From positions 1 through 64,000 of the forward strand of contig NMRB01000422.1 of the NCBI GenBank assembly GCA_002633025.1: a stretch of 64,000 bases of DNA, given 5' to 3'. Position numbers and translations under genes: made by a program. The notes beneath the pieces are model-generated. The model was not told the origin of the DNA. It searched no databases and was given only the letters and a program-made list of their open reading frames with translations. Position 1 is the stretch's first letter. Each line of letters begins with the position of its first letter. This document shows, piece by piece, positions 1-11,400 of the stretch. Source of the DNA: Notospermus geniculatus (Eukaryota; Nemertea; Pilidiophora; Heteronemertea; Lineidae).

Positions 1-132
1 TTTTGTCACCCAAAACGACAATCTATGGGATTTGCCCCCCCCCCCCGAGAATGCTCAACGATGCAGATGCACTGTTCTTTCTTTGAAGAATGCGTCGGTG
101 AAAAAAAATCACAGATCAGTCTGCTTTTATAG

Positions 133-3100
133 GCCCTTGGTAACCACGAGTTTGACAACGGCGTAAAAGCACTTGTGGAGAATTTCTTGAAAAGAGTCAC
201 CACAGGAAAGAACAAGTTTCCAGTTCTTGCCTGCAACATTGACGCCAGTGGGGAACCTACTCTGAAGCAATTCATCCAGCCATCGGCGGTACTCGATGTC
301 CACGGTCACAAGATTGGTGTGGTAGGATACATAACGCAGGATACGCCAAGTGTCTCCAATACAGGTATACCCTGCATTCTTTTTGACAATAGGGAGTTTT
401 CGCAAAGCCCCCGAAACGCCAACGCGAATGCCAAACCCATTGTTCGATGCCACGAAGAAAGCACCGAACAAAAGGATAGACATTCGCGTTGGCGTTTCGG
501 GGGCTTTGCGAAAACTCTAAAATATAGATTTTTCGTAAAGCCCCCGAAACGTCAACGCGAATGTCTATCCTTTTGTTCGCTGCGCTTTTCGTGGCATCGA
601 ACAATGGGTTTGGCGTTCGCGTTGGCGTTTCGGGGGCTTTGCGAAACCTCAATGTATAGTTTGGTGACAACTTAAAGAATGCACAACCCATGTCTTTAAG
701 CATATTGTGCTTAATGCCGTTTAAATGGCAGAACAGAAATGATCACGTTCTACATCTTCAGGAAAGAAACTGAAGTTCAAAGATGAGGTGGAATCGATCC
801 GAACCGAAGTAGCAAAGCTGAAGGCAAAAGGTATCAACAAAATAATCGCCCTCGGCCATTCTGGGCACCTGAAAGATCGGGAAATCGCCAAGGAAGTGAA
901 GGGCGTGGATCTTGTGATTGGAGGACACAGCGAAACATTCCTCTACACTGGTGAGTGTTTATGAGTCACGTGGGAGGGAAGTGTCCAATCGAGACGCCGC
1001 TGCTGATTTGCGTACTTTCCAACGAACCAATCACGATTTGTTCCCGGATTAGTAACGATATTGGCAAATAAACATCTGCGGACGTTGAACACGTAACATG
1101 CCGAACAATCTGAACAAGTTCATATATCTTTCCAATAAAACTAACGCCTTGATATGCGATCAGTTGAGTTTTCCTCATTGGAACCGACTTGCAAATCTAC
1201 CAAATGCGACTTCAAAACGATTTCAGGAGAACCTCCATCGAACGACAAGAGTGTAGGGCCTTACCCAGTACTGGTCAAACAATCGGATGGAACCGTCGTC
1301 CCCGTGGTCCAAGCCTACGCATTCGGGAAATACCTCGGTTTCATTCAAATAGGGTTCGATGAAAAAGGGGACGTCATCAGTTGGTCGGGCAATCCAATTC
1401 TTCTTGATAGCAGTGTCGAACAAGGTACTTGAGTATTTTTGGAATACTTTTTACAAATTTCTGTAATTCGGCAAGCATTTGCTTGCCAAATAACCATACT
1501 TTTTATGACCCAAGACGGCAGACCTAGGCAAAAGGCGCTCCTCCACTTGACAGTTTTTTCGCAGAAGTTGGCTCACAATGGGCAACTCAACTGCGAGCAG
1601 TTGTTTGTGTCATTGGTCTGAGCGTAAGCCGTAACGAAACAAACAATGGTGAATTGCCAATTGTGAGCCAACTTCTGCGAAAAAACTGTCAAGTGGAGGA
1701 GCGCCTTAAATGGATATTCTTGGAGACGAACAAGGGCACTTTTTGATCACCCAGGCGAACAATTACCAAATGAACTTCACTTGCTCTGTCTTCATGTAGG
1801 CTGATGACAACAGCTGGCCTACCGCTTTTGACCACCTCGGTACCGTATTCCATCATCTTATCTCCTTGGGTATCGTCCGTAAGTTAGGCAATACCATGGG
1901 AGGCCAAGCCGATATAACACAAAGAACGATTTTCCAGCCAGTATGCAATAAAGAAAGCCAAAAAGTTTCCTTCTCCAAATTCAGATCAGATAGTTCAAGA
2001 TGAAGTTATTGAAAGAAGGAAGGACATCCTGGTGCAACGTGAAAGGGTGATCGGGAACTCGAAAGTATTCCTCGACGGCAAACGGCTTCACTGCAGGCTA
2101 AAGGAGTGTAACTTAGGTAAGCAGGGGCGATCATTGAGTAAAACCAAGAATATATAAGTACTTATATATTCTTGGTAAAACACAGGCATTTTCATATTCT
2201 GGGTACGGTAATGGTCTTTCCAGATGTCAAGGCCATGATTCATAGGCTATGGAAATCTACATGTACGTCAGGAGGACAGCAATGCAATCACTTTGTTTGG
2301 GGTGGCATCTTGAAATATTGAGGCCAACGATCACTTCGCCTTCAACACTCCACTCCTCGTGATAGAGCGTCGTACGAAGGCGTAGCGATACCCTTGGTTC
2401 AAAATGTGGGTGGTAGTTTTCTTGCCATGAATTACGGTCTCTAAATCGCCATGCTTTTCACATGATTAGGCCTCGTCTCTACACCCATCATATCCCTGAT
2501 CATATCCCTGATAAACTGGCGATATTTTGCATTCAAATCTCTCAGTTTAACTGATCCAACTCGACTCCAGGCAACTTCCTGACAGACGCCATGGTTCAGC
2601 AGAATCATCAGCACCCAGATGATTCACGTTGGACGAAGGCAGAGATAGCGATTGTGAATGCGGGAGGAATTAGAGACAGCATTGCGGAAGGTAAGCACTG
2701 CAAACTGAACCAACTTGACGAAAGTCAACAGACCAGTTTGATTGCAATTCCTCTGACAAACATGCAAGACACTTGTGAAGGTTAAAGGCGCGTACATTCC
2801 GAAACCGTTTCCTGCAAGCCGATGGCTTCAACTCAAATTCAATGATTTTTTTCGAGATACATGTATAATTAAATTGGAAAGAAGATATGCTACTGAGCCT
2901 CAAGAAAATCATGAGCAATAAGGAAAATTGTTGCAAGGCGGGTAGTTGAAAACGCAGGACTCACAATTTGAAGACTCGACCCTACCTACAGATGACAAGC
3001 AAATTTTTCATACGGTACTTTTTATGTCGGCCGAGACAATTTTTAAGCCCTCCTCTCAAAGTCATTTTTATGGCAATGCAATATTCCGTAAGATTAGACG

Positions 3101-4706
3101 ATGGTTCAGGAACGAGGTGTCAGAATACCGAACGATCTAGTGTGTTTCAGGGGATGTTACAATGGAGGAAGTTCTCGCAGTCTGGCCTTATGGAAATGTC
3201 ATGGGGGTGGTGGAGCTGAAGGGGAAGACACTGAAGGCAGCACTGGAACACTCAGTCAAAAGGTGGAACCCTCATAATCCAACCGGAGAGTTCCTGCAAG
3301 TCTCTGGTAAGGTAATCCCCAGGCCAGGGTCGAGACATCCTCCCAAGCAGGGCTTTGGTCTCGTTCCTCTTCATACACGAGTGGATGAAGAGGAGCGAGG
3401 TAAAAACCCCTGCTGTGGGAGGATGGGGTCGTGACGGCATCTTCTGTCAACGTTTTCTCACACTCTATGATACTGATTAAGAAATATTTGAAGAAAGGTT
3501 TCCTTATCAACCATCCGAAGAATCGTTCTTCAAATTCTCTCTGATATATTAGTGAGTTTTCGCAAAACCCCCGAAACGCCAACGCGAACGCCAATCCCAT
3601 TGTTCGATGACGCGAAGAGAGCAGCAAACAATAGGACAGACGTTCGTGTCGGCGTTTCGGGGGCTTTGCGAAAACCCTATTCCTGAGGCTTTTACAACAA
3701 CTTCAACAGAAAGTGCTGTCTGCTCAAACTTGGGAGCAGATGGATTACCGCCGTCGTCAATCTTTGGCAAGACAATGGTTCTCAAAATTAGAAATGTGCA
3801 GCACTGATGCAGAAAGTTGCATCCCTTTCGAAAAACATTTCTATTTTTATTTCAACTGCCCTCATGCATTCGCGTTTGGTGTGAGGGCTTGAAGGTTTCA
3901 ACCGAGGTTGGATCGTCACATTTTATACAGAACAATCAGAACAAAAATGTTGTATTGTGGATTTCAGGGTTGAAAGTGGTATATGATGTGAAGAAGCCAG
4001 CAGGCCAGCGAGTGGTATCTGTACAGGTGAAAGTCAGATGCCATAAAACTAAATGTGCAAAAGACAAATACCAGAAGCTGAACGATAATGAAGTCTATCA
4101 GGTGGTGATGCAAAACTTCCTTGTGAATGGTGGCGACGGCTTCACCATGATCAGAGATGACAAGATAAGCTGGCACTTGAATGGTAGGTGAACAACATTC
4201 GCACTAGGTACCCGAAGGGGCAAGATGCATTGAAATGGCAGCTATAGTGGTGGTGGCAAGTTGACAAGCTTTCTGCAGGTGTATTGGCTACGTTCGTGCG
4301 AGCGTACTCGGAGGGCGGAGCGATGTCACAATCCTTGGTAGTCAAGATGGTAAATACCCTTCAGCCCTCAGTCAAGAAAAGAACACTGGGGTAAAATCCT
4401 GGTGGATCACTGTGGCCACGATTTTCCACGGACATTCTAGTGACGGCTGCAGATCAGACGCAGTTCCCCTTTTATCTCTTAGTTATTGATTTCTGCTTTC
4501 ATCAATATCATCAAGAATATATTCTTGATATTATTAGAAAGAATGGTAATTGACGTATTATTAGAATGGTAATTGACAAGTGATTCACCTCACAATTTAC
4601 CTTTACCTTTTCAGGGGATCTTGATAATGATGTGCTCGTAGCTTACTTCAAGAGGATGCAACCAGTGGACATTGGACTTGAGGGCAGAATTAAGGTCATT
4701 CACTGA
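133..4706 (+). CDS. NT5E: ecto-5'-nucleotidase (CD73-like), 3' part of gene, 8 exons
   Basis: Exons: 133-364, 762-950, 1227-1424, 1985-2116, 2571-2690, 3151-3306, 3968-4183 and 4615-4706 (stop TGA 4704-4706). After the first exon every junction is phase 1 and all use GT-AG. They encode 444 residues, against about 570 for vertebrate CD73, so roughly the first 115 residues, including the first metal-binding motif, are off the left edge. Family hallmarks appear in order: the catalytic GNHEFDNG motif in the first exon; GHS and GGHSETF metal-ligand histidines in the second; QAYAFGKYLG in the third; a conserved Cys pair in CRLKECNLG; NAGGIRDSI in the fifth; PYGNVMGVVELKG in the sixth; and NFLVNGGDGF, the nucleotide-binding segment, in the seventh. 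The family hydrolyses extracellular AMP to adenosine. The protein stops just after EGRIKVIH with no hydrophobic GPI-attachment tail, so it may be secreted, or a tail may come from alternative splicing. The family call is firm; orthology to vertebrate NT5E is inferred. Confidence 0.93.
394..650. mobile_element. two inverted hairpin MITEs, head to head
   Basis: Copy 394-517 has terminal inverted repeats starting GAGTTTTCGCAAAGCCCCCG and ending in the complement, flanked by TA on both sides. Copy 529-650 starts 11 bases later, shares the same termini and carries the internal sequence in opposite orientation. Both lie in the intron after the first 5'-nucleotidase exon. Short length, palindromic ends and TA flanks fit non-autonomous Tc1/mariner-type elements. 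Confidence 0.8.
1531..1708. mobile_element. palindromic element with AAGGCGCTCCTCCACTTGAC arms
   Basis: Long inverted arms (AAGGCGCTCCTCCACTTGAC and complement, continuing through the AGTTTTTTCGCAGAAGTTGG segment) surround a degenerate core. It lies in the intron between exons 1227-1424 and 1985-2116. Diverged relatives sharing the GAAGTTGGCT...CAATGGGCAA core appear near 20605-20750. Confidence 0.65.
2143..2176. repeat. 34-base perfect palindrome
   Basis: ACCAAGAATATATAAGT is followed directly by its exact reverse complement, with no spacer, in the intron after exon 1985-2116. It could extrude a cruciform; no function is assigned. Confidence 0.85.
3552..3678. mobile_element. hairpin MITE, third copy of the GAGTTTTCGC family
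   Basis: Same termini as at 394-650, with a few substitutions, inside the intron 3307-3967 of the nucleotidase gene. It is flanked by TA on both sides. Confidence 0.78.
4510..4529. repeat. 20-base palindrome
   Basis: ATCAAGAATA is followed by its reverse complement in the last intron of the nucleotidase gene. A 22-26 base unit (TATTATTAGAA...GGTAATTGAC) is repeated twice just after it. Confidence 0.75.
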
Positions 4707-4725
4707 TCTTGCGAAACAAAGTCAG

Positions 4726-4731
4726 AATAAA
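4726..4731 (+). promoter_or_regulatory. polyadenylation signal of the 5'-nucleotidase gene
   Basis: A canonical AATAAA lies 20 bases after the TGA stop at 4704-4706. It implies a very short 3' untranslated region for the plus-strand gene. Confidence 0.7.
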
Positions 4732-4756
4732 GATCATTCACTGAGTTAACCACATG

Positions 4757-4883
4757 GGGTCGTATTCATAAAGCAGTTCTATCTTTAGAACTGTCTTAGC
4801 CTGGTTCCAACTATCGTCAACCACTGTACTTGGAACCGGCCTAAGACGGTTCTAATGATAGAACCGCTTTATGAATACGACCC
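4757..4883. mobile_element. palindromic element with GGGTCGTATTCATAAAGC ends
   Basis: Inverted arms of about 18 bases at the tips (GGGTCGTATTCATAAAGC) plus extended inner matches. It sits between the two convergent genes, in or just past the 3' end of the nucleotidase gene. Confidence 0.7.
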
Positions 4884-5171
4884 AATGTAGATCAAGTGAA
4901 ATGGAGATCAAGGAATGCTTCCTATCTATCAAATATACATCGCAAACAAGCATGGAAATCTTTGCAAAAACCTCTTCATATCAAAATGATGCCCTTGTTA
5001 CCTTCTGTATTTTTCTCAGAATTTCGCAATTCTTATTTAGCATACTTTATGGACTGTCAGTGTAAAAAAGGGAGGTTGAAATGAATCAGTAAATGATGAT
5101 CTAAAGGGTCAACATTGAGACCACTTCTCATTATACAACACTAACAACAACCCCATCTGATGCAGTTGTTC

Positions 5172-5177
5172 TTTATT
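5172..5177 (-). promoter_or_regulatory. distal polyadenylation signal of the giant minus-strand gene
   Basis: AATAAA on the minus strand about 230 bases past the stop. It would give a 3' untranslated region of ordinary length. The choice between this site and 5386-5391 cannot be made from sequence alone. Confidence 0.5.
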
Positions 5178-5385
5178 TTCTGGCCAGCAGAATTAAAAAA
5201 ATATACATTCTAAAAACAGTGTTATTGTCCATTAATCACATTGCCCAGCCAGCAAGAGTGCTGGTTGTAAAATTAACTGACCATCAGCAATGTGCTGGGG
5301 CAGATGCCTGCAACCAAACACATCCACACCACTCATCAGTCAACAAAGTCAAAGAAATAAGAACGAAGACCAGCGTTTCTGATAA

Positions 5386-5391
5386 TTTATT
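5386..5391 (-). promoter_or_regulatory. proximal polyadenylation signal of the giant minus-strand gene
   Basis: The plus strand reads TTTATT, so AATAAA lies on the minus strand 16 bases past the stop codon at 5408-5410. It is very close to the stop; a second AATAAA at 5172-5177 is the likelier choice for a normal-length 3' untranslated region. Confidence 0.5.
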
Positions 5392-5407
5392 AACTTATGG
5401 TTTGTAA

Positions 5408-8400
5408 CTAATGGCCTTGCTGTGCCTCCTTCTCCTTCAGAAGTTCCTCTAAGCAATCAATTTGCCCTGTGAGGTTGCTCTTTCTTCTTTGCACCATTTC
5501 CAGTTGCCTCTTGGTCCTCTCCAATTTTCCCGCATTCTCTTTCTTGGGATATCTCTCCAAATCTTGCAGGATCTCCTTCAGGGTAACCTCATCATGGAAA
5601 ACCTGTCAAGGATAAATCCGAGAATTCAGCTCAAGCCTGTACAGGGAATAGTGTCAGAGTGGCTCCATCAGTCACTATTCTAAAAGTTATTACCAAGACA
5701 TGGCATCAGTCTATGAGGGGCAGACATACACCAGTCATCCCAAGCTACCTTGATGAAGTCTAGAAACACGTGTCAGTGGAGCAACAATGTCACTTCAACA
5801 ATATGGACCAATGAACCCTATTGCGGGAATAAAAATATCCAAAGTATATCATTTGATGGAGAAAAACACAGGGATGGCAGAGTACCTTTGATAGTTCTTC
5901 ATTGAGGAGATCTTGCTTTTTCTGTAGCATAGACTTCTGTCTGCTGTATGGTTCAACCACAGAAGTCATCTTGTATCCTTCACTGAAAGAGGAAATATGA
6001 CCAACAGTTACTTAGAACATGATCAAAGTTTATAATCATCACAGGTATGATTAAATACCACCAGTAACGTGACCAGTAACAATGGCATCAAAATACCGGT
6101 ATCAAAGGGCCAAATTGTTCGGTGAATTTTCTAACCTCTCAAGAGCTTTATTAGAAACTTTGAGCTTCATCTGCAGGGCCTTCTTTTCAGCAATGAGGCC
6201 AGCACCTTCCAAGTCAGACAAGGGTGTCTTCACTATGCTAGAAATTCCAGAAAGCCAAGTCCCCAAGTGGAATTTGTATTGCTGAATATTGGCAACTGGA
6301 GCCTGTAGGAAAATATCAGAAAGGGAGAACATGATGAAAACATTAAGAACAGAGATTTTCTGGATATAATTACGGTAACAGTGAATGACAGTAAAATATG
6401 CCAATAGACACCCTACACCCCATACCCATTGTTGGCAGGCAATGAAAGCACTGGATTACGCAAGCAGTCATCAGTATCCAGTTATGCATGCACTCCACAA
6501 GGAAAGGCCACAAAGGAGCACGATGTACCCCAAATCCGAAGTCAACTGAATACTTCTTCATTGGTTTGCACTGTGCCTATCAATGGATTTGAATGACAGA
6601 AATGAAGCAAAAACCATTGCTAGCTGTTAATCGGGTGAAAAAGATTTGGGGATTTTGGTGTCAACTGATCACTATTTGTTTAAACATACAATATGAGCAA
6701 GTCCACTCTTGAAGACATGCGTGCCAGCACGAGCCATGGCGCCATCTAGATCCAGTAAATTTGCCCTTTTCAGTTGGAATATCTCTCCACAAACAACTTG
6801 CAGGTACTGAAAATAGAGGAATTGGTAATAGGAAAGAAGCAACAAAAGTCACATCAATTCAATCACATATCAACTGGTGTTTTGACATGCTCTGCAGGTA
6901 GATTTCAGTTTCTGTACATTTTATTAGAGTAAACGTCAGATTAAGGTTAAATTCAATGATGCAATTCTTTTAAATCAATATTGGTGGGGACATTCCAAGA
7001 CAAGCCTTTGGCCTATAACTTTACAGCAAAATTGCAAGTCAAAAGTACATTTAATATTTTGTGCATGTGTATATTACCATTCATGGCTTATTTTTCCCTG
7101 ACCCCTGCCGAATTGTTACGACACTGACCTCCACAACCTACTGCACTAACCTTGTAAAAATTCCTCAAGAAATAAGACTGGCCATCATCAGCAAAATCAT
7201 CGGCTTTTATGTGAGCCAACGAGTGCAAAACCAACAGGATGTAATCACCAATGAAATCAAGGCATTGCTGGCGAACCCAAAGTATGTTACCAGAATACTG
7301 GTAGAAGAAAGAATTGTGGAAGGCATTCCTGGTGTAGTTGTTTCTTGGGAGATTTGATGCTATCAAGATCTCCACTGCAGGAGCACCAGCTTTCTTGTGG
7401 AGTAGTTCCATAACGTTCACCCCAAAGCGGTAGACAACAAACATGCTTGGGCTGAGCTGGTCTAAGTCAACAGGAGTGAGCATGTCACCATTGGTAGTAT
7501 GCAGGTGTTCATCGGCAATATTGGCATCATCCCTGCAGGCTGAAATGTGCATGAAGACAGAATTAGGCTATAGGACAATTGTCGTATGCACCAACAAAGA
7601 TTATCTTGAACTCAGGCTGAGCCACAACTTTTCCATTGTCACATCATGCCGTGGCAAACTTGAACAACTGAAAAGCTGTGACTCAACCCGAGTTCAAGAT
7701 AATCTTCGTTGGTGCATACGGCCCTTAAAGACACGTCAGTCATTCAGATTCTACTGAATTAATGTAATCTCCAAGATGTGATGCAAAAGATGAAAGTCAA
7801 GTACCTGCGTCATTCCCACCAGCATAAGATTTGCCCACCATTTCCTCAATGTGGCACAGCTGTTTGAAGAGTGGGGAGGATAAGAGAAAGGCACTCCATT
7901 CTGTCTCTTTGATGGGTGCCATTCCAGTTTGGGCTGCTCTCTGAATCACCTTCATCTGAAAGGTAGCGAAGTTATATAGGAGGTGAAAACAGAATGAAGG
8001 GAAACACTTGTAGCAGGATTAACATGTGTATGTCCATATTCACATGTCTCTTTTATACTTGAACCCTACAAAAGACATCCAAAGGCCAGAAAAGACAAGT
8101 AAATTCAACATGCCCCATCTTCACCAGGTTTCACACAACAAAGCTGAAGACAGTTGGAAGAGCACAAAATTAGGGTCACTAAATGAAATTGCAAGCTAAC
8201 TTTTGTAACGTTTGTAGCAAAATGAACCAAAAGGCAACAAGCTGCAGCTCAATGCGTTTGAAATTTGAAATCCATACCTCATTCTGAATTGCAGCAGGGA
8301 CATTTATGTCGCCGAACTCTCCATCCTGCAACATCTTCAATACCTTCAGCCTCAAGTCAGCCTCTTGTTCCAGGATCACCTCTTTTTCTGCTTTGATTCT

Positions 8401-11400
8401 AAGAGATACGAGTCTCGCATCACGCCAACTATCCAACTTGGACTTTACTTCATCAAGTTGCTGTTTTCTTTCTGATCTGTAAAGAGAAAGATATCATTCA
8501 TGAAAAGAGAATATACCACATCTGCGTAACAGAAAGGGACAGGGAACAACAGTTTCTGATCAGGACAGGAAACAACACTTTCCAATTGGGAAGAATAACA
8601 ACACTTTCCAACTGGGAAGAGCAACAACACCTTTCCAATTGGACAGAGCAACAACAGTTTCCAATTGGGAAGAGCAACAACACTTTCCAATTCAGAAGGA
8701 CACTTTCCATTTGGGAAGAGCAACAAACTTTCCAATCTTGGGAAGAGAAACACCAGCAGCAGCAGAATAGGTTACCTGAGCTGTTCTTCCAATGCTTTTC
8801 CTTTCATCCCATAACCAGCATCATCACTGAACAACATCTCCATCTTCCTCTGCTGCTCATACGCCTTGATCTTGTCCTGTTCTTGTTTGTAAAGGTCCTT
8901 TTCTTCGTCCAACACCTCAGCATGGACACACCTGAAATTTATAAATCCATACAGACACTACATCATTTCTGGCGTTGACTTTAGCAGATAGATCAGCAGT
9001 GCAAGGCTTCAGAGTGGTGCAGTGCAAAAACGCTGCTCAAGACAGTGGCCTCTTTTCCAAATACCGTGCCGGTAGTATCTATTCTTCATGTGACCACGAA
9101 TGTATCCAATGAAATGGCAGACGCCTATAGTCAGTATGAATATTTGTGATGGGTCAGGTAGCTGGCATGCCAAAGGAAACCAGCCTGAATGATACTATAA
9201 GCAAGTTGCACAGTGTGCATGTCCTGCACAAAACCTCACTAAATTGCATATTAGGACTCCAGTTGGAGAGGTAGGCTGAATTCCTAACCTGAGCCTCTTG
9301 GCCAATCTCTTTGCCCTCTCATCCTGCAACTGTTCCTCTTCTTTGTGTCTCTGCTGCTGTGCTTGGTGTACCTTCACAACGACATCATCGTGGAACCTCT
9401 GGTATTCTTCTTTGGCAGCTGTATATCTGTCGGCATATTCCTGAACAAAAGAGCAAAGGTCTGGGTCAGTATTTGGCATTCATGGCTTTGCACCGCCAAC
9501 CTTAAAACCGACCAAGTGAGAAATGAGTAGACTCTATGGGCCGTATTCTAGAACGTTCCTTAACATTAAGGTCCACCTTAAATCTATTGTTCTCGATGGT
9601 TTTACAATAGACTTAAGGTCGACCTTAACGTTAAGGAACGTTCTAGAATACGGGCCTTTACCTTTTTCCTTTCCTCATCCTGCAACAATTCTTCCATGAA
9701 ATCACCAAGAAGTCTCTGCTGCCTCTTCCTCAGGCCAAGCATCTCAAACTTCTGTGTGATGTCTAAATCCTGCTGCAGCAAGTTCTTGGCATCTATGGCC
9801 AAGAGGGTGGTCAGGTTATGGAAAGACTGTCGCTCATTCTATATGTATGAAAGAAATTTAAAAAAATTCAATATGTATTAAAACAACATTTGACATTAAA
9901 ATCTGTGCGTGCCACCACAAAAATGACATGATCAGATCCAACGGTTCAAGACGTACCTCTTGCCTTGCTTGTATTTCTTCCTTCTCTTTCTTTACATCAG
10001 AACCACTCAGATACTTTTGGTGAATAAGATCCTCAAACTCCTACAAAAAAAGTTATTGCACCTTCAATGTCAAAGTTAGCTTGCCCTTGATTTCAATGAA
10101 GAAACATCTGACTGGGGATCGAACCCAGAACCTCAGTAATGACAGGCACCGACGATCCCACTGCACCACTCTGACAGCCAGGTAAACCATGCAAAGACAA
10201 TCAATTATTACCAACATTCTCTATTCCGCAAGCACTCCAATACGCTTACTTTTTCATAAGCCGCTTCTATCCTTTCCAACAGTTGCTGCCTGTTCTTGTT
10301 GACCATGGCCTCCATTTCAGCTGCCGCTGCCTCTCTCTCATCTTTCAGCAGTCCATCGAGGTTGACAGCTTCCTGGATGAACTCTTGGTTCAGGACAGTC
10401 AGAAGTAATTCCTCTATCTCTTCCATTCTTCTTTCCTACAGAACATGAAACAGAAAGTAGATAATCAAGAGTGAGAGGAAGACAGCCTTGAAGATCGAAG
10501 CCCTACACTAAGTAATGTACTTTACTTTTGCCTACCCTCATTTCACCTACACCCATTCCCTACCATTTTGCCTACTTCACAATTTATTCCTACCGGTAAT
10601 ATCCATTTTGCCTGTTTTCTTGGGAAATATTTTGCAGATAGTACAACAATTCAGAATCAACGCCTACGTTAGTAACCTTTTGACAGAATGCTCATGAAAC
10701 ATTACCTCAGCCAGCTTCTTGATAGAGTCAAAGACATCTTTTTTCAAGTGACTGTACTTGAATCTTTCTCGTTCCTTTTGTGCCAACAGAAGTTTCTTAA
10801 CAAGCATCAGTTTATGGCTTTTCTTAAGGTAATCCTCTTTGACTGTCTTTTGTCTTGAAATCTACAAAGACAAAAGGCAACACTCAAATTTCACCTCGGA
10901 CTAAAATTACAAAGATAAGCCCCGTTTCCACAACATGTTGATCATCCCAATGCCTGTGAAAACAGCGGTGCTCACAGCAAACCCCGGTGGAAACCGCTAG
11001 TGGAAATGGGGCTTTAGATAAACATAGGTGCAAGTCGCAGCTGATCATCACTGGTCATCAGTTTACTCAACTACTATTACTGCTGTCCACTACTCTTGTC
11101 AGCCTGAAGAGACGTACATTTCAGCTATCGTGTTGTCAGGCTGTTAGCCCTTTCCTCGGTTGTGACATGCACCTACTTTTGCTAGATCGGGTCACATATA
11201 CAGACCTTTGTTTGTAATTCTTGTTTCTGCCACTCGCCCTCCAGCTCAATGTTACAAATAGTTGAATCAACGACCATCTGGTGTGTAGCAGTGAAGCTTT
11301 TCTTTTCCTCTTCACTGAAGCATTGATCACCTTCAGACAGCATACGTTCAAACTTGGCACTCTGGGTATCCAGTACCTGCAAGACAGAATCAGTAGCCAT

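Larger units (their letters stand above)
4707..5407. other. tail-to-tail intergenic region
   Basis: About 700 bases separate the stop codons of two convergent genes. The region holds one palindromic element (4757-4883), a plus-strand AATAAA at 4726 and minus-strand AATAAA signals at 5386-5391 and 5172-5177. I see no coding exon in it. Short open frames at 4871-5084 lack family features or splice context. Confidence 0.75.

Noticed and set aside
175-675. Open frame of 166 codons on the plus strand at the left edge.
   Set aside because: It begins in the nucleotidase exon and runs through the intron into two MITE copies; only 133-364 is coding.
1800-1878. Possible extra 79-base exon in the nucleotidase gene (good acceptor and GTAAGT donor).
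   Set aside because: Its length breaks the phase 1-1 chain, and joining the flanking exons without it gives a smooth family match.
3607-3807. Open frame of 66 codons in a nucleotidase intron.
   Set aside because: It starts inside the MITE copy at 3552-3678 and has no splice or family support.
8545-8751. Repeat array reminiscent of a CRISPR.
   Set aside because: The units are contiguous with no unique spacers, and the DNA is eukaryotic.
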